Part shown: positions 9,939-20,735 of the stretch, piece by piece | Position numbering within the stretch: position 1 is the first letter of the stretch | Layout of the letters: every line of letters begins with the position of its first letter | Assembly: GCA_920105625.2 (NCBI GenBank) | Contig: OV050030.1 | Coordinates: 87,415,570 to 87,479,569 of the forward strand | Length of the DNA: 64,000 nt | Reading direction: 5' to 3' | Source of the DNA: Clusia tigrina | Lineage: Eukaryota; Arthropoda; Insecta; Diptera; Clusiidae | Notes under the pieces: generated by a model | Databases searched by the model: none | What the model was told of the DNA's origin: nothing | Seen by the model: only the letters and a program-made list of their open reading frames with translations | Made by a program: the position numbers and the translations under genes

Positions 9939-10828
9939 ATAATATAATTGATGTTCTACAAAAACCATTATATGATGAGAGCATTATAAAGAAAGAGTAT
10001 CGTGGCTATTCCCCATATTTACAATCATATAAAAAGAATGATGAAATAAGAATCTCAATTCAAAATCAAGATCTCTATGTTTTACCCAGCGAAAGTTTAA
10101 TACTCGTATATATAGAAGGTTATGTTACCTTAATTGATGAATAAATTTCACATAATATTAGATAAAAATAATTGTATGGCATATTTTTTTGATGAAATTC
10201 TCTTGGGAATAACTACAATAATTAAACATTATGTGTCTTTGAATAAAAGTGAGAGTAATATGTTAAAAAATGCTGGTTGGACATCAACAAATACTATTCA
10301 ATTATCTAATGGTTACTTTATTGTTTATGTACCACCGAAAATGTTATTATGATTTGCTGACAACTTTAATAAAGTGGTGGTAAATTCTAAACATGAATTA
10401 ATATTATTACGTTCTAAGAATGATCAAAATCATGTGGCGTCAAGTGATTCAAGAGAAAAGATAATGCTAAATATAACAAATATCACATGAAAAATCCCAC
10501 GTCTACAATTATCTGCTTTTGCCAAATTCGGAATGTTTAAAACAGGGAGCAGTGAAATAAGCATTCCGCAGTTGGGGTTGTCACTGTAATCCTATTCTCT
10601 CCCAAGGAACAAATCACTTGTGGAATGTTAAACAAACACAGATTGTGAAAGACCACGTATTATATTGATCGGATTCCAAAATGCAAACAAATTTCAACAT
10701 TGTGATCTAACAGAAGTGAAAGTACATCAAAACTCAATTACATATAAATATGATGATCTCAATTTGAAATTTGATAATAACGATCATTATACCATCTTAT
10801 ATGAAATTTATTCAAAGTTTCAACAAAG
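9935..10828 (+). pseudogene. Polinton major capsid protein, 5' part
   Basis: In the family this double jelly-roll protein forms the capsid faces. The ATG at 9935 opens a frame with DVLQKPLYDES and a LPSESLILVYIEG block, matching the family N-terminus. Reading then passes to the frame of 10134-10352, which contains AYFFDEI and NAGWTS. A stop follows at 10350. Further pieces (a KHELILLRSKNDQNH segment near 10395, a GFQNANKF-type segment from 10665, and YDDLNLKFDNN) lie in changing frames. The gene is cut at 10828 by the LTR element; its 3' end is at 15356-15594. Confidence 0.8.
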
Positions 10829-11543
10829 TGTAGTGTACCACACAAGTGTACACTGACGACCACACATCGTCATAAGCACATCAGCAAGTCGCATATACAA
10901 ACAAACTGACAATAGCGCAACGTGTGCAATTGCACTCAAAACCAAATACGCTAGACAAGCATTTTGGTGGTGCAATAACACACGCTGCCTATATTGCAGC
11001 GTATGCATGTTGGACAGTGCAGTGACTTTAGCCCTGAACTTGCAATCAAAATTATTAATATAAACAAAGACGATGATTCGTCAATGAATAATATCGGTCA
11101 TCCGATACTTGAGACAAATTTCGGGAATATCATTTGTAACTAGTGGAAATAAGATAGATATATTTTATGTTAGTTAGAATAAGAAAACAATAAGAATTCA
11201 ATAATATAAAAGGGCCAGCGAGCCACCAAATAAACCAGAGTTAATCTGAAGACAACTGAAACTGCTACTTGCATTAGTTTATTCTTTTATCTCTCGTGCT
11301 CTAAGTCAGGAAAGACTTAGAACAGCACAAACAATAGCTTGGCCAACGGCACACTCTGCCAGTCAAAACCTTTAATGAGGGCGTCTTTCCGCTTCGTGTC
11401 AGGCATTTCTTCTTTATAGTGCTCTTTTGAATCTATACATTGTATAGAATCTGCAAATGAATTGAATGCCGATCCTGCGTGACCAACAATCAACATATCC
11501 TACATGGCGATCCTGCCAGCCTAACTTCTCAACATACCCTACA
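10829..11543 (+). repeat. 5' LTR of gypsy A
   Basis: It is 715 bp long with TG...CA termini and is about 98.5% identical to the 3' LTR by eye. The 3' part carries two copies of a CCTACATGGCGATCCTGC-like motif. It is followed directly by TGGCGATCCTGC, the likely primer binding site. Confidence 0.9.
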
Positions 11544-11665
11544 TGGCGATCCTGCAACTGACCTGGGACGCGGAAAGCAGCCAAAGATCCTGCGACCGAT
11601 CCTGCCACTGACCTGGAACTAAACTGAAAAGTAGCCACAAATCCAGCAACAGATCCTGCTACAAC
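11485..11665 (+). repeat. Dispersed GATCCTGC motif cluster
   Basis: The octamer GATCCTGC occurs about seven times across the LTR end and leader (for example in GCCGATCCTGCG, GGCGATCCTGCC, AAAGATCCTGCG and ACAGATCCTGCT). It suggests local duplication of the primer-site region. Confidence 0.6.
11544..11563 (+). promoter_or_regulatory. Primer binding site of gypsy A
   Basis: TGGCGATCCTGCAACTGACC starts immediately after the LTR. It begins with TGG, complementary to a tRNA CCA end. The rest resembles a tRNA-Arg-type site but is degenerate, and the tRNA was not identified with certainty. Confidence 0.5.
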
Positions 11666-11699
11666 TAACATCAAACTAACATCAAACCCTATATTAAAG

Positions 11700-12060
11700 A
11701 ATTAGCAATCGCAATCGATGAATAGCCTGAAGAAGATCCTGAAAATTATCCAGGAACGGTGGACCAATATTCCAGCATATGTAAGAATACGTGCCGAATA
11801 CCATGCATTTCCAGCTTATCAACTGTGACCCGCAAGCGAAGAGAACAAGAGGCGACAAATTAAAAAGAAGGAGCAACTGACGCAGCCAATTTGACTACAG
11901 AATTGGAAAAATGACGAAGGAGAGAGCAAAGAAGAAGTCAAGGAGAAAAAGAAGCATATAGAGAAGAAGCAACAGATAGAAAAGAAGACGAAGAGAGAAA
12001 ACGAGAGGCAGTGATAAAATAATTGGAGAAAAAGGAAGAAGAATAGAGAAGACAAACAAT
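11700..12060 (+). pseudogene. Purine-rich gag-like remnant of gypsy A
   Basis: The + strand is rich in GAA, AAG and GAG codons and reads as a charged coiled-coil-like tract (runs of E, K and R) with several stops, especially 11880-12050. Its position after the primer site is where gag is expected. No capsid or zinc-knuckle motif remains, so the call rests on position and composition. Confidence 0.35.
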
Positions 12061-12389
12061 CATATTAAAGTACGACTACTGCGAGTAATTAAATTAAAAT
12101 TTGATATTGATTTACAATGTTAATCAACAATTTGATGTTTGCTTTAAAATATAAACGTTTTATTGCTAAATTTACTAATATTATGTATTAGTAATAATTC
12201 ATGCATGTATTGAACTGAAACAAAAGCATTAGAAAAATAAAAATTATAAAAGTAATATAACTCCAACTTCCCAAAAATGTACTGCGAAAAAAAAGCAAAA
12301 TAGATTAAAAATGATAATGGGGCCGTAAACAACAAAAAAAAAAAAATCTTTATGTAAAATCAGATTAAAATTAAATAAATTTTTAGCTT
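12061..12389. other. Non-coding stretch in gypsy A
   Basis: AT-rich sequence with a poly-A tract near 12330. Nothing recognisable is seen. Confidence 0.4.
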
Positions 12390-12760
12390 AATTTTTAAGA
12401 AATAGAAGACAATTTTATGACAAAACACCAGTATATATAAAAAATTATAGACTACCACAAACTCATACAGAAATAGTAAATGAAGAAGTATAGAAAATGC
12501 TACATGAAAACATCATTGAACCTTCAGTCAGCCCATACTCCCTCCTTTTGGTTCCCAAAAAGAACACTAATAACAAAAAGAAAAATAGACTTGTAGTGGA
12601 CTTTAGAAAACTGAACGACAATATAATCAATGACTAATTCCCGCTAACTCGACTATAAGACATTCTAGACAGGTTAGGCAGAGCAAAATTGGTTTTCAAC
12701 TCTAGATATGACTAGTTCATTCCCCCAAATAGAACTTGACAAACAATCAAGACCACTTAT
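12390..12760 (+). pseudogene. Gypsy A reverse transcriptase N-terminal part
   Basis: Across two frames one reads the usual pre-RT segment ending MLHENIIEPS, then SPYSLLLVPKK, then RLVVDFRKLND, and a damaged STLDMTS strand near 12700 that would carry the first catalytic aspartate. In-frame stops lie at 12490 and 12634, and a frameshift follows. Everything after the first catalytic block (YLDD, RNase H) is missing. Confidence 0.7.
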
Positions 12761-13246
12761 TTAATTTTTAAGAAATAGTGTAAAAACAATTTTACAACAA
12801 TTTTATACTTAAGTTTTGAATTGAAAATTTGTTTAGATAAACCAGAAACTGAAAAGCAATTTTTACAATTTATATGGTTAAAAATTTATAGTTGCAACTA
12901 ACCATTAGTATCACTTTTAACAATGACACAAATACCATTTTGATTTTAACATACTATAAAAAAGGATAAAATGAATTCGAACAAAGACGCGTTATTAAAA
13001 ATACAATTAAACTCCAGCATAGTCAAGAATATGATACCAATGAATATTGATGAAAATCGCTAATAATTACAAGGGGCATGTCTAAAGCGGAAAAGTTAAG
13101 AGAGGAAATAGAGAACTGTATATCTCGGCAGAAGTCTGAACAACTTCAAATTTGGGATTGCACATCTATAAATGACGTCAAATATAAGAGGAAATAAAAG
13201 AATTAATAATGGCAAATGAAAGAAAAGAAAGTGCACAAGAAATATT
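12761..13246. other. Degenerate gypsy A interior
   Basis: AT-rich; short frames without recognisable motifs. The RNase H region expected here is not present. Confidence 0.4.
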
Positions 13247-13525
13247 GTGTATAAGGAAATCCACGTGGGATGTAGTGATAATTCGGCGAATCAAGATTCG
13301 AGCCAGAAGAAGCTATCATCAAATATAAATAAAAGATACAGTGATAAATCAGCGAAACAAGATTCGATACTGAAGAAACTGATATCAAGAAGGAATAATG
13401 AAGATATAAAGCATGCAGGAATCAATGATAAATCAGCGACACTAGACTCGATTCTGATGAAATTGATATCCAAAACGAAGAAAGAAAAGATAATGAATAA
13501 GCTAAATACATATACGAGTATATAG
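13247..13525 (+). CDS. Short ORF with three internal repeats inside gypsy A, function unknown
   Basis: This 92-codon frame contains three imperfect copies of a unit: DNSANQDSSQKKLSS, DKSAKQDSILKKLIS and DKSATLDSILMKLIS, spaced by 11-20 residues. The repeats are visible in DNA too (about 13280-13480). It lies between reverse transcriptase and integrase remnants where RNase H would normally be. I do not recognise the repeat; it may be captured host sequence or a degenerate element-specific protein. Confidence 0.4.
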   Translation: MYKEIHVGCSDNSANQDSSQKKLSSNINKRYSDKSAKQDSILKKLISRRNNEDIKHAGINDKSATLDSILMKLISKTKKEKIMNKLNTYTSI

Positions 13526-13629
13526 CAAACAATGATGAAATATTTAAAATATGTGCCAAAGAAGAGTTTAAAGAAATGAATGCGGAAATAAAAATAATGA
13601 ATGAAAATCCTCAAATTAAAAATTATGAC

Positions 13630-14272
13630 ATATGCCGCCCCAGAAAGAGAATTAAATGAATATAAAGTGAGAGATGCGTATCATAATGCACCACATGGAG
13701 GTCATTTAACAATTAGAAAAATCCTAAAAAAATAAATAAATAAATAAATTAAAACAGATATATATATTTAAAAATATGAATAAAGTGGTAAAAGAATTTA
13801 TTACGAACTATGACTTATGTGTACGACACAAAACAACAACACACACAAAAGAACCACTTACAATAATAGACACCCCTAATAACAGCTTTGAAGTAATATT
13901 CATCGACACCGTAGGACCACTTAAAATTTGAAACGAAAACTGACCATGCAGTGCGAGCTGACAAAATTTGTAATCGCATACCAAATGATAACAAAAGATG
14001 CACACACAACAGCCAAGACACTAGTTGAACAATTCATTATAAAATACGGACACTTTAAAATACTTAAATCTGACAATGGGACAGAATTTACAAACGAGCT
14101 AATGGCAAACATATGTGCACTGCTGAAAATACAACAAAAATTTTCGCCAACGTACCACCACGAAACAATAAGTTCATTAGAACGCAACCACAGAGTTTTG
14201 AACGAATTCCTACTGACATCGACAAACGACGACGAATGGGATAAATGGATTCCTTACTTCACTTTCGCTTAA
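13630..14272 (+). pseudogene. Gypsy A integrase, partial
   Basis: An HNAPHGGH zinc-binding half is encoded near 13686-13710 and the paired LCVRH-type half near 13820. The catalytic core shows FIDTVGPL (first Asp, near 13900), then a frame change, then KSDNGTEFTNELM (second Asp, near 14067) and SSLERNHRVLNEFL (Glu, near 14173). The order and spacing match the D,D,E core of Ty3/gypsy integrases. The 114-codon frame 13928-14272 ends at a TAA soon after WIPYFTFA, truncating the C-terminus. Confidence 0.8.
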
Positions 14273-14640
14273 AACTATATATATCCATAAGGTAACCAAA
14301 ATATTGTAATTTAAATTTATAAACCATAAAATGTAATTTAAACAATAAGATTTATAATTAAAACTATCACAATATGTAATCAAAACAATGTAATTAGTAA
14401 TCATAAGTATGTGTAATTATATCAAAACAACATAATTTGTAATTTTAACTATATAATTAAAAACGCTACTATGCAACTATAATATAAGAAATAATTTTAA
14501 AAAAATAATAATACCAATTATTAGAAAATGTGAAAATCATGTAACAAATCCATAACATAAGACAATTGTAATACAACACAAACCATATTTCCAGAAAAAT
14601 TATTCGCTAACACCCCTAATTTTTCTCTTAAGGGTGAGGG
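14273..14640. other. AT-rich tail of gypsy A with polypurine tract
   Basis: Repeated AATATGTAAT/AACAATGTAATT-like words suggest local duplication. TTAAGGGTGAGGG at 14628-14640 abuts the 3' LTR and is the likely polypurine tract priming plus-strand DNA synthesis. Confidence 0.55.
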
Positions 14641-15355
14641 TGTAGTGTACCACACAAGTGTACACTGACGACCACACATCGTCATAAGCACATCAGCAAG
14701 TCGCATATGCAAACAAACTGACAATAGCGCAACGTGTGCAATTGCACTCAATACCAAATACGCTAGACAAGCATTTTGGTGGTGCAATAACACACGCTGC
14801 CTATATTGCAGCGTATGCATATTGGACAGTGCAGTGACTTTAGCCCTGAACTTGCACTCAAAATTATTAATATAAACAAAGACGATGATTCGTCAATGAA
14901 TAATATCGGTAATCCGATACTTGAGACAAATTTCGGGAATATCATTTGTAACTAGTGGAAATAAGATAGATATATTTTATGTTAGTTAGAATAAGAAAAC
15001 AATAAGAATTCAATAATATAAAAGGGCCAGCGAGCCACCAAATAAACCAGAGTTAATCTGAAGACAACTGAAACTGCTACTCGCATTAGTTTATTCTTTT
15101 ATCTCTCGTGCTCTAAGTCAGGAAAGACTTAGAACAGCACAAACAATAGCTTGGCCAACGGCACACTCTGCCAGTCAAAACCTTTAATGAGGGCGTCTTT
15201 CCGCTTCGTGTCAGGCATTTCTTCTTTATAGTGCTCTTTTGAATCTATACATTGTATAGAATCTGCAAATGAATTGAATGCCGATCCTGCGTGACCAACA
15301 ATTAACATATCCTACATGGCCATCCTGCCAGCCTAACCTCTCAACATACCCTACA
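14641..15355 (+). repeat. 3' LTR of gypsy A
   Basis: It is 715 bp, the same length and almost the same sequence as the 5' LTR. It is followed by the target duplication AAAG and then the resumed major capsid gene. Confidence 0.9.
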
Positions 15356-15594
15356 AAAGTTATTACACACTTGATCCTCAACCTCTACTATTATGTGATG
15401 AATTTAAGACTATAGCTCCAATAATTCTGGTTGATGTGACACATCAAAACGAAGCTGTTAAAACAAGATCAATTGATATCAAAATCGAATTTAAGACATT
15501 AAAGACTATTCCAGAATATTTTGTACTCATTCATGATAGAGTTATAGAATATACGAGTATACCCTTAAATAATGTATTCAAAAAACTTATTTAA
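15356..15594 (+). pseudogene. Polinton major capsid protein, 3' part
   Basis: Reading resumes in frame directly after the LTR element. The 77 codons include a DVTHQNEAVK segment and an HDRVIEYTS segment typical of the major capsid C-terminus, and end with a TAA at 15592. No lesion is seen in this part. Confidence 0.85.
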
Positions 15595-15644
15595 AGAGAT
15601 TCTATTATGTATATGTATTTTAGTAAATTATATACCATTGAACT

Positions 15645-15884
15645 AATTACTACAAGCATTTAAAAGGCTTCAGTTTTATAACATTAGATGTGCAAGGTTT
15701 TAAAGGAGATGCAAATAGATATATAGCAAAAGAGTTGGCTATTACTTATAACTACACGGAATTTCAAAGTTTCATCATTAAACTTCCTTTTGAATTTAGA
15801 AGATTATCTCAAAAACATCAAAAAGAAGAATATTGGCTAACAAAAAATCATCATTACTCTAAATCGTCACAAATTTCATTATAG
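15645..15884 (+). pseudogene. Conserved Polinton-associated protein with DVQGF motif, truncated
   Basis: The frame reads FITLDVQGFKGDANRYIAKE followed by LAITYN and an FQSFIIKLPFEF segment. I recognise this as a widespread insect hypothetical found with Polintons. Its Asp-x-Gln start and alternating strands recall DEDD-type exonuclease folds, which is a tentative structural analogy. The frame loses similarity after YWLTKNH near 15850, where polymerase sequence of the opposite strand begins, so its 3' end is deleted. Confidence 0.5.
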
Positions 15885-16440
15885 AAATTATCTGTTTGTA
15901 TTGAATAAATGAAAGAATCTGTGTCCATATAATTTAACATTACTTTCAAACTAGCTCCAGCACACAGAAATCTAAATATAACGTAGAATTATATTTAATC
16001 CGCTCACGATTCATTTGTATCATGTTATCAATGAGAGTTTTCACACTAACAAATAAAATAGTTGTGCGAATCATGAATACTCTCAGGATATTCCAAATGA
16101 ACTTCTAAGATGAAACCGGTTTCAGAATTTTTAGATATTGCAGATATATTGAAATTCTTAGTGTTATCAATCCACTAGAAAGAACCATATGGAATATATG
16201 CAGACATCCCCCACCCATACAATTTATTTGCATCCAAGAACATCATATACTCAGACGGCTTATTAGCATCAATTTCATCCATATATTTATCATTCGCTCT
16301 CGAATGATGTTTACTACATTGTACAATTCCACCTCTAATCCCCGTTTTCCCAAAATTATACATTTTGAAGTCTTTAAATAGCTCTAGCTCCATTTTTGAT
16401 ACATGCACGAGAAACCTGGTGCAGTATAGTAATGACGGGA
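15856..16440 (-). pseudogene. Polinton protein-primed type B DNA polymerase, internally deleted
   Basis: On the - strand the 16175-16408 frame encodes GIRGGIVQCSKHH, then DANKLYGWGMS, the motif A block containing a catalytic aspartate. Further along, other frames encode TGFILEVHLEYPESIHDSH (near 16090). NYMDTDSF near 15912-15931 is motif C with the two catalytic aspartates. In family members motif A and C lie some hundreds of residues apart, but here only about 100 codons separate them, so motif B and the connecting region are deleted. Several frameshifts are present, and the N-terminal exonuclease and terminal-protein regions are absent. Confidence 0.8.
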
Positions 16441-16441
16441 T

Positions 16442-16693
16442 CTAACCCGTAGCAGTTTTATAATTTAGATTGCATTCGCTGTGAGCCGGACTACGACACT
16501 TTCCTGTTAAATGCCAGTAATACGCAAGCCTTGTATTAGTTAATATCTCTCCACATACAAATATAACAATCTAATCACTTTATTTATTTAACTCTCTGGG
16601 ACACAGATAATTTATTGGTACTACTTTCAATGCCATTTAAACCATTATCGAGAACTTATGTAAGAATGGATGCACAACTTAAAGTAATCTCTT
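16442..16693 (+). repeat. Second copy of Polinton ATPase leader and start
   Basis: It matches positions 1-251 nearly base for base, starting CTAACCCGTAGCAGTTTTAT. It includes the ATPase ATG (here 16630) and about 20 codons, after which sequence passes into an I-like LINE. In this copy the frame is open at the start. It directly follows the minus-strand polymerase, giving a divergent polymerase/ATPase pair. Confidence 0.85.
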
Positions 16694-18054
<1,361 letters not shown>

Positions 18055-18567
18055 TGTTGGGGTCCTTGCTGCTCGTCGTGGGACGTCCTTTCGGTTCTGC
18101 TGTGCGCGTAGCTGAAAACTTTAGAACACTCTCTTGAATAAAAACACCAGACCACTTTTTATGTTCAAAGATCAAATCACAAGAAGATTTATTCTTACAA
18201 ATACTAATTCTTATATACTATTTCTCAACGGTCATCTCAGTCTGTGAACTGACCTTTCTGGTGTTCCAGTTCCGCACCTGCTAATTGGTGTCAGTCGGTC
18301 AAGCCAACTGATCTACTGTAAAAGTATCGACGGTGCATTCTAAATTACAATGCCCTTCGTCGACTCGACTGCGGAACTGTAACACCCTAAAAGTTTACAT
18401 AATAAATATTACATAAATACTATTAATTTACAATACTTAGACCCTAAAAGTATGTGCAACTCTTAAACAACTTTAGCACATGCTAACCTCACAGAATGTG
18501 TGGCATCTGTTGGGGGTTGGTGCTGTGAGTCAACTACTCGTAGGTAGCTTGATTCTAACTCACAAAA
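18055..18567 (-). repeat. 3' LTR of gypsy B
   Basis: 513 bp starting TGTTGGGGTCCTTGCTGCTC in + orientation. The inner end reads CACAAAA instead of CACAACA, so one terminal base is mutated. Confidence 0.9.
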
Positions 18568-18592
18568 TCCCTCCCCTCTTTCTAAAAGAAGT
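18568..18592 (-). promoter_or_regulatory. Polypurine tract of gypsy B
   Basis: The - strand reads AGAAAGAGGGGAGGGA immediately before the 3' LTR, as expected for the plus-strand primer. Confidence 0.7.
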
Positions 18593-19265
18593 TAGTGCAA
18601 CTAAATTCTAATGAATCTTTACAATACTTTTTCTCTTTTCTGCACTTTAAACAATCTGTGCATTTTCTTAAACCTATAGTACATATGTGTAGTTTTTCTC
18701 TTTTTCCTTTTTTTTTTAAAATCGCCTTACTTGGGTTCCATTATTTTCTTCTTTTCTTACTTTTGTAATCTTTTGTTTCGTTTTGTTCTTTTATTTCTAT
18801 CTTTTTTGTTTTTTTTTACATTTGGTCTTTCATCGACTCTTTTCTTACTGGCGTATATACAATTTCAAACAACTAGCGATAATACAATTTAATTCTATAC
18901 TTAAGATCTTATATTATACTATGATATTTTATACCTAAAATCTTATGCTATACTGCGACCTTTGCTACCTGCTGATCCGGCTGCCGGCTGTCGTTGATGG
19001 AGTGAAGCCCCTCGATGAACTCCGCATACCCCTCTCTTATTTCTGGACCGGTACGTATGATATTCGAGGCTGGCGATTTTGTTTACCACTAAAACTTCGG
19101 TTGTAGTGGCCTTCTTCTTTTGATTTATATATCGTGCCCCAACGGATGTAGGTGGTATTTAGCTTCTGCTTATAGTATTTAGCTTGTAAAATGCATTTGA
19201 CATACATGAGAGATTACAATACTCCTCCGTTATTTACTTTGCAGCAATGCGTTTAATGGTGCAAT
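18593..19265. other. 3' untranslated-type region of gypsy B
   Basis: The + strand is pyrimidine-rich (18600-18840). The - strand at 18950-19130 has a short open stretch, but no integrase or env motif is recognised. Confidence 0.4.
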
Positions 19266-19275
19266 TGTTTCTCTT

Positions 19276-19330
19276 GGCGCCCAACGTGGGGCTCGAACCC
19301 ACGACCCCGAGATTAAGAGTCTCGTGCTCT
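19276..19330 (-). ncRNA. Retroposed 3' fragment of tRNA-Lys(CTT)
   Basis: The - strand matches the 3' two thirds of tRNA-Lys: the anticodon arm with CTT (GACTCTTAATCT), variable loop, T arm GGGTTCGAGCCC and acceptor end TTGGGCG followed by CCA. The 5' third (acceptor 5' strand and D arm) is absent. The direct repeat TGTTTCTCTTG flanks it at 19266-19276 and 19337-19347. The duplication and the encoded CCA point to reverse transcription of a tRNA fragment, not to a tRNA gene. Confidence 0.75.
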
Positions 19331-19347
19331 TTGCAGTGTTTCTCTTG

Positions 19348-20080
19348 AGCTTTCTCATATTGGAATTTGACTTCGTTGACTTCGATGTGTAGACTATCGG
19401 TATTTCTCTGAGATATACGGTTAATGACGCAATTTACGTACTCCGATCAGATACCAGTCTCTTTGTCTTCTTCTAGTAAATCAATTTCATAAGCGACTAA
19501 TATTTCTTATGTTCATCCTCTAAACTGAACATATACTTTACTGAAGCAATTGACTTCCGTAAGACGAATTTCCTCTGCTTATTATATTTGGTGGTGGTGT
19601 CAGTCACCCTCGTTAAGCTTTTACCCATCTTCAACTTATCCAAAATTGATTCTGTTGAGATTGTGATACACTGGGTGGACATTGTAATGTAAAAATGTCC
19701 AATGCAAAGCATGACTCCGCAAGGAAACTTGTTTCTTCTTCCATTGTTTGTCAAAAAACCCATCCAAAATGTGATCAAGCACTGCGGGCATATGCTGTTT
19801 CGAGAATATCACTTTAGTCGCCATTCATCCCCAATCCATCGAATAATACGTTGGTCCTTTAGTCCGCACCGTCTTCCGATATACGCTGTTTCCGGAACTT
19901 CCTGCTTCGATTCACATCATGAGAGCTGAATACTTCTAATAATTTTATTAATTTTCTAGTTAACATCTTAGTTTGATATCTTTCTATGTTTAATTTTTGT
20001 CGAACATTTCATAAGTTAATTTAATAAATGAATTTGAAAATTATATAATATTTAAATAAATATACTATATATACTATATA
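19348..20080. other. Unassigned sequence in gypsy B 3' half
   Basis: Overlapping minus-strand frames (19497-19778 and 19636-19824) read as ordinary protein-like sequence but match nothing I know. They could be remnants of an env or accessory gene, or chance. Confidence 0.35.
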
Positions 20081-20345
20081 TGTGGCGACACCACTACCCC
20101 CACCCAGTTGTCGGGTACGCCAACGCAAGCAGGCGCTAGTTCCGCGCGATATCTATTAACACGCTGTCGCTGTCGCACAGCGTGTTTATGGGCAACCGGA
20201 ACTAGCTTGTGTTGGCTGCTGAACAACACACATCGTGTTTCCGGCCTTTCATTCAACCCTTCTTTCTCTTTCTGTGCTGAAGCTGTGGTGACGTGTTATA
20301 GAGCGTTTTGTGCAATTAAAAGTTATATTAATTACTGGACTTAAC
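20081..20345. other. GC-richer block, possible solo LTR
   Basis: This block starts TGTGGCGACACC and ends CTTAACA and is clearly less AT-rich than its surroundings. TG...CA ends and an internal palindrome (ACACGCTGTCG...CACAGCGTGT near 20158-20190) suggest a solo LTR. No target duplication was found, so this is weak. Confidence 0.3.
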
Positions 20346-20465
20346 ACAATCTCTAGAAATTTGCAGAAACGCATTCCATCATATATTATATGTACGATAT
20401 AAGAAATAAATTCGCAGGAACGTATTTAATCATATATTATATATACGATATAACAAATATTTCTG
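20346..20465. repeat. Two-copy tandem repeat of about 60 bp
   Basis: GCAGAAACGCATTCCATCAT followed by ATATTATATGTACGATATAA recurs as GCAGGAACGTATTTAATCAT followed by ATATTATATATACGATATAA. Confidence 0.7.
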
Positions 20466-20735
20466 TTTTTATTGGCAACGCAACGTTGAGCACGCGAGCA
20501 GCCAAATATATACTCCTGGGTATAATTTTTCTATTTAGTATAATTTGTGTTTTCTTTTGATTATTACACTTATTTCATTACAAATTTAGATTTTAAATAA
20601 TTAATTTTTGTAACTCTAATTATTTTCTAAACTACTTTTGTTTCTAATGTGAACTTTACACAGATTATAATTTTTAAATTTATAACTTTTCTTAAACATA
20701 CGCTATTCCTGAATATAAAAAAAACAATATTTCTA

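Larger units (their letters stand above)
10829..15355 (+). mobile_element. Ty3/gypsy LTR retrotransposon A inserted in the major capsid gene
   Basis: Two 715 bp LTRs (10829-11543 and 14641-15355) start TGTAGTGTACC and end TACA. They are flanked by the 4 bp direct repeat AAAG (10825-10828 and 15356-15359). Removing the element and one AAAG restores the capsid frame at the junction. The LTRs differ at about ten positions, so the insertion is fairly recent. The 3.1 kb interior keeps only broken pieces of reverse transcriptase and integrase and lacks a readable gag, protease or RNase H, so the copy was probably mobilised in trans. Confidence 0.9.
1..16440 (+). mobile_element. Degenerate Polinton/Maverick-type virus-like element, heavily interrupted
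   Basis: Seen: a packaging ATPase, DUF8207-like protein, retroviral-type integrase, penton-like and major capsid proteins on the + strand and a protein-primed DNA polymerase on the - strand, all related to Polinton/adintovirus genes. These proteins act in self-synthesising DNA transposition and in building a capsid. Capsid genes overlap by stop/start codons as in viruses. Every large gene is broken. Insertions at 2518-5484, 6812-8545 and 10829-15355 account for about half of the length. No long terminal inverted repeats of the Polinton itself were seen, so its true ends are unknown, and the left part may lie outside the window. The family call rests on motif reading by eye. Confidence 0.85.

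Noticed and set aside
11485..11665. A CRISPR-like or satellite array of GATCCTGC motifs
   Set aside because: Spacing is irregular, copies are short, and the setting is a retrotransposon leader in a eukaryote.
19275..19292. A gypsy primer binding site for tRNA-Lys (TGGCGCCCAACGTGGGGC)
   Set aside because: Similarity to the tRNA continues far beyond the usual 18 bases and no LTR lies next to it, so a retroposed tRNA fragment fits better.
19276..19330. A functional tRNA-Lys gene
   Set aside because: Only the 3' two thirds are present, the CCA end is encoded and target duplications flank it; a eukaryotic tRNA gene would have the 5' arm and no CCA.
20081..20345. A confident solo LTR
   Set aside because: TG...CA-like ends are present but no target duplication or second copy was found; listed only as a weak feature.
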